Part shown: piece after piece, positions 57,518 through 64,000 of the stretch
Layout of the letters: the number at the start of each line of letters is the position of its first letter
How positions within the stretch are numbered: position 1 is the stretch's first letter
Assembly: GCA_036417435.1 (NCBI GenBank)
Contig: CM070903.1
Location: 92,029,001-92,093,000, forward strand
Direction: 5' to 3'
Source: Inia geoffrensis
Taxonomy: Eukaryota; Chordata; Mammalia; Artiodactyla; Iniidae
Length of the DNA stretch: 64,000 bases
Translations under genes and position numbers: made by a program
Notes under the pieces: generated by a model
Told to the model about the DNA's origin: nothing
Database searches by the model: none
The model's input: only the letters and a program-made list of their open reading frames with translations

Positions 57518-57791
57518 TTACTAGCCTTCTGCCTCATTTTTTTTATTCAAGTACAATTGCTATTCAATATTATATGTTACAGGTGTACAATATAGAGATT
57601 CACAATTTTTAAAAGCTATATTCCATTTATAGTTATTATAAAATACTATGTTCCCTGTGTTGTACAATATATCCTTGTAGCTTATTTGTTACATAATGGG
57701 TTGTACCTCTTACTCCCATCCCCCCTCCCCTCTCCCCACTGGTAACCACTAGTTTGTTCTCTACGTCTGTGAGTCTGGATAATGGATGGTG
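57518..57791 (-). mobile_element. L1 3' end between 24-bp direct repeats
   Basis: The core, about 57545-57775 read on the minus strand, is an L1 3' end ('agactcacagacgtagagaacaaactagtggttaccagtgggg', tail side 'acttgaataaaaaaaatg'). It is flanked by perfect 24-base direct repeats (GAAGAAATGTGCATATAAAA then ATTC) at 57494-57517 and 57792-57815. Extra bases sit between the repeats and the L1 on both sides: about 19 after the tail (57518-57536) and about 13 at the 5' side (57778-57791). Confidence 0.85.
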
Positions 57792-57815
57792 GAAGAAATG
57801 TGCATATAAAAATTC

Positions 57816-60689
57816 AAAAGAAAAAATCATAATGCAATAGAGCATTATTATGATGAGAGACTAGTAAAAATAAGTCATTAACGTGTTTCAATCAATGTAG
57901 TGACATGTGAAATGTAGACACTGAAAGAAAACTTTAAACAGATTTGGATGAAGTACTCAGAGCAGGGAAGAAAACAATGATCACAAAGGAAAGCTGTATG
58001 AATAGCAACAAATTGTGAGATAGGAGTAAACAAAAGCAAAGAAAGTATAACTCTGAGGAAAACAAAAGGGACACCATGCTTAGGGTAAGAATTAAGGAAC
58101 ATTATGCAATGAAAATATGAGTTCAAAGAGAAATGGGGAGAAAGAAAAACTAGTTTCAGGAGACAAACACTGACATAGAGACAACAAGGTTTGTTGCAGA
58201 CCCAGCTGTCTCAAATCTTTTTTGGATGAGATGTGGAATATCAGTAAGTGAAATACAATCTTTAATATAGTTATGTAGTCAGAATCCGTACAAAAATACA
58301 ATGGGGATTAAAACAGCATATTTTTAGGAATTTGTACCCAATAAATGGTTAATCTCTTATCAAATTTCTCCATCATTTTGGGCAAGCAAGTAAGACACTT
58401 CTCAGAGAATGCTTTTGAGTTTAAGTCCTTGTCATACAAAAAAGTCAGTTCCAGAAATGCCAGACCACGAAAAATCTAGCATGGTTCAGAGTTCCCATGG
58501 GAACAAGATCTTTCCCTAGGACTGTTTGGATTTTAGATGGTCTGCTTTAGATTTCTCAGGGAGAGCACAGACCAGGTACCCAGGGCACCCATCCTTTACT
58601 ATCTATAGGCCAGTCCAGAGTTTGAATTGGCGGTCATTAAAACCAAGACTGGAGACAGATGGGCTGAGGACTAGACTCATGCAATTTATAAAGTGCACTC
58701 TTAATTTTGCAAACTTCGAAATTCATCTTACATTACTCAGAAAGAAGAAAAAAAAAAGGACATTAGATGGGCCCCCATCACTTGTGATTGTAGAAAAGAA
58801 CCGAAGTGACACTTGAAAATATGACACTACAAATCTAACAAATCATAGTGCTTGCCTCAGTGGCATCATCACCTTGAAATACTATCCCTCCTCCTAAAAT
58901 GAAGTGATTGACACTAATGAATTATCAAAGCTAATAAAAAAAAAGATCAAATCAGCATTGTTTGTTTTTTAAAGAACAGTGGGAAATGCTGTCAACAACC
59001 ATCTGACATTTAGTGAGACAAATCAGGAGGTGGCAACAAGCCACAGAGTTCGAAATTACGTTTCCTGCTGGGTCTGGTTGCACTAAATAAATGTGCACGT
59101 ACCCAGATCAAATGAACATGACTTTTACTTTATTTGGTCATTTGTCGTTTTTACAATCATGCGAAATAATTACATCTAAAATTCTGGCAAAGAAAAATAG
59201 CAGATATTAAATTAAAAGCATTAGAGTTATATAGTTGTTAATTATTTTGAAATGCTATTTTTGCATTAAAAGTGGATAAAGTGAGAAACAGTAAACTTAG
59301 TAAGGTCATTAGTTCTCGCTCCTTAGTCAGCTTCCAGGTTCAAGTGGTGATACTTATTCTTGACACCTTCCCTTGCCCCCATAAACTCGTACCATTGCCT
59401 TGTATGTGCGTTTTTTGGACATACTTTTATTTGTCACAAATACATCTGAAGCATGTCAGTTATCTTATCAGTCACTATTTACACTATATCCCCATGCACC
59501 ATTATAAATATTCATTCTCTAACTATTATGTGCTTGGCATTGACCAAATATTAAGAGCCAAGGTCACTCAGTCAAAATGAGCTTTCAAGGACCAACCAAT
59601 AAATCAACTCAAACAAATTATTCACTGGTAAATTATTCTTTTTTCTGGTGGTTGTGAGAATGGTACAGAATGGTCTGCTGCTACCATAAACTGTGTAATA
59701 AACAAACAAGATGGCTGGTTGTCAAGGGGTAAAAATTACACTGTTGAAAATGCAGTTGGGTTTCAGAGACCTGCATACTTATACTCTCTGCAGTAACGAG
59801 CAACAGTATTTTATAGTTCAGCCTTGAAGGTCTTTCTTTTTAAACTGTAATTGAGAATTTAAGACTAGTCACCATTAACTGTCATAACAAAATAAGAAAA
59901 TATATCAACAATTAAAGCTTGTATTAAGCAGTAAAATTATATGTTTCATTTAACATGCTACAGGAACACTGTTTAGCTAATGAAGTCATCTAGCATTGTA
60001 GTTAAAACTGAAACTGAAATATTTATTTAGGTGTTGATAAGTGGTGTCCATTATTTACACATTAGTACATTAAAGTATTCTATTTTAAAAATAAAGTTAC
60101 GACCAAAGTAGTCAAAATAGAACGGGTAAAACAAATTGCCTACAATTTAGCAAATATTTGAATAACCTTTTACTATAGTACAAATAATTCAAATAATTTT
60201 GAATCATGATAACTAAAATACAAAAATGTATAGCTTAAAGGTGACAACTCATATCCCCTTGATCAAATACTTATATGCAGGTCATGGTAAAAGAATATTT
60301 TTTGCCCATTTTGGGGGTTACTATTTTTGTTTGTTTTGCTTTGTCTTTTTAGTATGGGTACATCTCAAGTCTGGCCACATCTTTCAGAGTGAAAGTGACA
60401 GGGAGACCCAAGTAGTTTCACATCAAAAGAAACAAAACTCAAAAATAACCAACAACTAAAGAAGAAACGGTCCAATATAACAGCAAGAAGCCAAAATGCT
60501 CCTGGCTCATCCAACTGAGAACTTGGGATTTTGGGGAGAGGTTCATCTAGACTTTGCCATATCTGGCCTGCAGTGGAAATCATTGTAGAACGACTGCAGT
60601 TTGTTTTTTCCCCCCTGTAATTACATGCTTTGAGATATAACTGTTAAAGAAAGGATTATTAATCTCATCTATTTTCAGACTGTTTTCTT
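57816..60689. other. Long non-coding stretch, mostly unrecognised
   Basis: About 2.9 kb without a LINE, SINE or exon that I can name. Frames at 58526-58816, 59272-59580 and 60226-60459 have no recognisable residues or splice context. The segment at 60360-60610 is less AT-rich than its surroundings, but I cannot assign it. Confidence 0.5.
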
Positions 60690-60699
60690 TACCTTTTTG

Positions 60700-62210
60700 C
60701 CTTAACTGAAACCTGGCTCTCCCCTGTTGACATTTCTCCCACTGCAGCCCTCTCAGGTGGTAGCTCTTTTTTCTCCCACACCCTTTGTACCACTAGCCAT
60801 AGAAGAAAAATATGAGGTGTCTCTAAGTTGCTGCTCAGTCTCTGAAGATTTTAGCTCCTGGCTCAGTCACTCTCTCTTAAAAGAATTACTCCTATCTTAG
60901 TTCTTGACAATATCAACATCCATGTAGACATAGTCTGGCCTCTCTTCTCCATAGCCTCTTTTCCTCTATTGATCAGCTACCATACTTCCATAGTCATACC
61001 TCAGCCCGTACACTGTCATTACCAATATCTGTACTCTTTAGATGGTCAAATTTTCAATAATCCCATTTGCTGGTCTTTTCAGCTTATTTTTTCTTAATTC
61101 TTTGATTTTGCCAATAAATAAAGTCTATCCATCCTCCTTTATTCATGTTCACCCTCTTTCCCTTTGCATCCTCACGTTATTCTATACCCAGTTTAGATAC
61201 ATCAGTCCATCACTATGAATGCTCCTTTGCAGACACTCTCATTTTTCCTTACCTTATCTAGTTCATTATCCTCTCCCAGCAAAACCCTAGCTCTGATTAA
61301 ATCCAACTCTGCCTGCTTTATGCCTGAATCACGAGCTGAAAGCTGGAAAAAGATACACAATTATGTTGAATTATCTCATGTAAAATATATTTCTTTTGAG
61401 TGCTTAATGTTGCCCAAAAGACTAATCCCATTTTCATAGTTCATTCACTCTACCACCTTCTCAAACAACTATTTTATTGTGTTTTACAATCTAAGGAGAC
61501 TTGCAAAGAGCTCCCAGCACCACATCTACCCGTGTGCCACATGCTCTGCCTTCCTTCACATTTTTATGGGTGGACAACCGCATTCATAACTAAGGCAACA
61601 TCCTCCACCTTATGCTGCTTCTAGTCAAAGAAATCATTCCAGCAATTCTCCTTTCACTCTTCTAAATCAAATCTTCACTCTCCACCCAATCATTCTCATC
61701 AAAATAAAAACATGCTAACCATTCTCAACTCCATGCTTTCCATCTACCATCACCTGTCCCCAATTTATCACTTCCCATTCTCTTTTGAACCCCTCTAATC
61801 AGACTGTTTCATATACCATTCTACTAAAATTGTTTTTGTTGAGCTCACCAATGACCTCCAAATTGTTAAATCCAGCAGTCAATTCTCAGTCTTAATTTTT
61901 CTTAACCTGTGGCCGTATTTGACGGAGTGAATCACTCCTTCCTCTTTGAAAGCGTTTATTCACTTGCCTTCAGGTTATCACATTCACAGAGTTTGTCTCT
62001 TACTCTTTGTCTGCTCCTTCTTAGTCTCCTCCTCTGATTCCCCTTTTCCCAATTTCTAAATTCAGGAGTGCCCAGAAATCTTAAACCTTTTCTGTCCTCT
62101 ATCTGCACGCAACCCCTCAGAAATCTCACTTGGGACAGCTCTCAAATTTATATTCCCACACCAAATCTCTCCTCTGGATACAACCACAGTCAGTTCTGCT
62201 CTTTAACACT
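60700..62210 (+). mobile_element. L2 LINE remnant: endonuclease and RT regions
   Basis: Plus-strand translation near 60706 gives TETWLSPVDISPTAALSGG, the L2/CR1 endonuclease block. Near 61841 it gives ELTNDLQIVKSSSQFSVLI, the L2 reverse-transcriptase palm block, followed by 'sequences for GVPRNLKPFLSSI' (62060-62110) and 'SQIYIPTPNLSSGY' (62130-62180). The order agrees with L2 ORF2 over about 1.5 kb. It is full of indels and non-functional. L2 is an ancient family, inactive in placental mammals. Confidence 0.8.
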
Positions 62211-62401
62211 TATTTTGAAAATGCAAATTTACTCCAATGTGATTGATATTCGGGAACAGTTTGAGCATAAAGCTAACGTAAAAATTACTTTGACTTATGC
62301 AAATTTTGTTCTACCATGCATGTATGTTTCTCAGGAGAAGAGATTTTAATTTTGTTCTATTTGTTTATTTAGTGGCTGGGTTTTATGTTTTTGTTTTTTT
62401 G

Positions 62402-62465
62402 GTCATATAAGTGTACCAGGCATACAGTAGGTGCTCAATATTTGTTAAATGAATGAGTAAATGGG
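62402..62465 (+). repeat. L2 3'-end fragment
   Basis: 'gtgtaccaggcatacagtaggtgctcaatatttgttaaatgaatgagtaaatgg' is the L2 3' terminus. Confidence 0.75.
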
Positions 62466-64000
62466 TTCAAGAGATCCTGTAAAGTCTATGGGGGTTATAT
62501 GCAAAGCTTTTTGTATAAGTGCAATTTTCTGAGGAGAGAGACCATACTTTTCTTTGGATTTTCAAAGGGATTCCTAACTACCCACAAAGAAACAGAGTAA
62601 TAATATAATTCTAACAATGACCCTTTAGGACTTTTTTCTGACCTTGAGAAGTAGCCTACATTACTTAAAATGCTCATATAGGAATGATAATGCTATAATA
62701 TTACTTATGGATTCAAAAAATAAACCCAATTATTTAAAAAGAAAATAGAATTTAGAATTTAAAATGACAGTATTGTTATTGCTTTTGGTTTTGCTGGCTT
62801 TGTTTAATTTTTAAAATATCTCTTCATATCTTTATTACAATGGTATTAAACATTTATGTAGATTTGGACTCAGAAAAGCAACTTGTAAATCATTCATCAT
62901 TCTATTGTATAATGTTTCTATTTCACAGTATACTCCTTGAGGCTCCTTTCTATGCATGAGAATTATTCTTTATAGATGAACAAATCTTTATGTAATACAA
63001 ATAATAGTCTCCTCTTTTTGTTCTTTGAAAGTTTTAAGTATAATATGCAGTAGCAACTGAATTTTTAAAGTGAAAAAATGAGAACTAAAGAAAAGCAAAA
63101 CAGTCTACAGAAAAAATAAAACAGTTGCTTAAAAGAAATCCTTGTAGAAAATATATTATTCACAGAAGTCTTTAACCCTTTATTTATGCCCATATTGTTA
63201 TTTTGTAAAATACCATATACTTGATTACTCAGTTTCTAAGAAATATTCTAGGAACAGAAAATTACAAGTGGAGAGCAGAGTAACTGCTACAGATAGTAAC
63301 ACTCATGACAATAAAAAGAAGCAGCTTGACAAAAGTAGAAAAAGTAGAGACTAGCTTAAATATACCCAAAGCAGTGCAATACAAGGCCATTTAGTATGGG
63401 TGCAAAATAGCCCTAAACAGCTCAGTTGCGCCCAAGGTCATGGTTTTACACAGTCACTATAATAAAAGTAATAAGAATCACTGAGGGAGAAAAATATTGT
63501 TTTGTAGTAGTCTCTGGATTAAGAATCAACCCAGGTAGTCAAAATTTAAAAATAAAAGTAATAAAGTTTCAGATACTAGAAATATTTGGCTCTTTAGAGT
63601 GATCCATTTTCCAAGAATTACTGCTTAAGTTCTATAGTGAAAATATTGGCTTTTATATTGAGAAACACATGTCTACAAATGATCTGATAGTAAGATGTGT
63701 GGCTCAAAGAGGAGAAGGAGGGTGCATTTTTTTAATTACAGTATTGCCCTTTGTGTCTGCTGAATAGTGACAAACTAGAAGTTTAGGTGAAAGATTTGTA
63801 TATAGATAAAGGGAAAATAAAGATAATTATTAGATGGTGTTAGAGTTCTGTAGAGAGAGAGATATGCAAACAGGAAGGAACTTAAATAGAGACTGTGGAA
63901 ATAATTTCCTGGTTTCCTCCTTGTCATCCTTAATCTAGGATGAGCCAACGCTTCAGTCAAATGGACCCAGCCCATACTTCATGGAAACCAATCCCAAAGG
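62466..64000. other. Non-coding stretch, nothing recognised
   Basis: AT-rich to the end of the window. No exon, RNA gene or named repeat seen; frames at 62495-62677 and 63775-63975 have no support. Confidence 0.5.

Noticed and set aside
1..64000. CRISPR array, operon, tRNA or rRNA genes, prophage or plasmid features
   Set aside because: The DNA is mammalian. Direct repeats found are microsatellites, target-site duplications and transposon copies; tRNA-like sequences are heads of CHR SINEs, without an intact cloverleaf that I could support.

Overview
The window is nuclear DNA of a mammal, most likely a cetacean. The tRNA-derived SINEs are the CHR kind seen in whales, dolphins and hippopotamuses (six bodies, ending in the tRNA-like 'CCACCAGGGAAG' end when read on the opposite strand). 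The young LINE-1 copies have the cetartiodactyl L1 5' and 3' UTRs. I saw no BovB LINE or Bov-A SINE, which argues against a ruminant. The DNA is AT-rich, with no CpG island, no tRNA or rRNA gene and no complete protein gene.

The only convincing host coding sequence is one 199-bp exon on the minus strand (28061-28259), with good splice sites on both sides. Its 65 complete codons match, from memory, the C-terminal dimerisation region of NAALADL2, a glutamate-carboxypeptidase-II-like membrane protein with a very large, intron-rich gene. I therefore read most or all of the window as intron on both sides of a near-terminal NAALADL2 exon.

The rest is mainly LINE-1. From left to right: a 5'-truncated minus-strand L1 with a perfect 15-bp target-site duplication and a nested SINE (801-2278); an internally deleted minus-strand L1 (9478-14122); an old L1M 3' part (14420-15735); a short minus-strand L1 3' end (19378-19772); a near full-length plus-strand L1 (20275-26690); a plus-strand L1 (31991-45502) split by a second full-length L1 (35253-42338); another near full-length L1 carrying a SINE in its 5' UTR (48784-56339); an old L1ME-like 3' end (56560-57165); and an L1 3' end between 24-bp direct repeats (57518-57791). 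Every L1 ORF1 and ORF2 is broken by stops, frameshifts or deletions, so none looks able to move on its own. Between them lie MIR and L2 fragments, a MER5-like piece, two unnamed old repeats and several microsatellites.

No new multi-gene system is visible. The items most worth a second look are a compact TTAA-flanked inverted-repeat element sitting cleanly inside a MIR (6035-6114), antisense reading frames kept in the same place in the 5' UTRs of two L1 copies, the L1-in-L1 nest, and the long direct repeats around a small L1 fragment.
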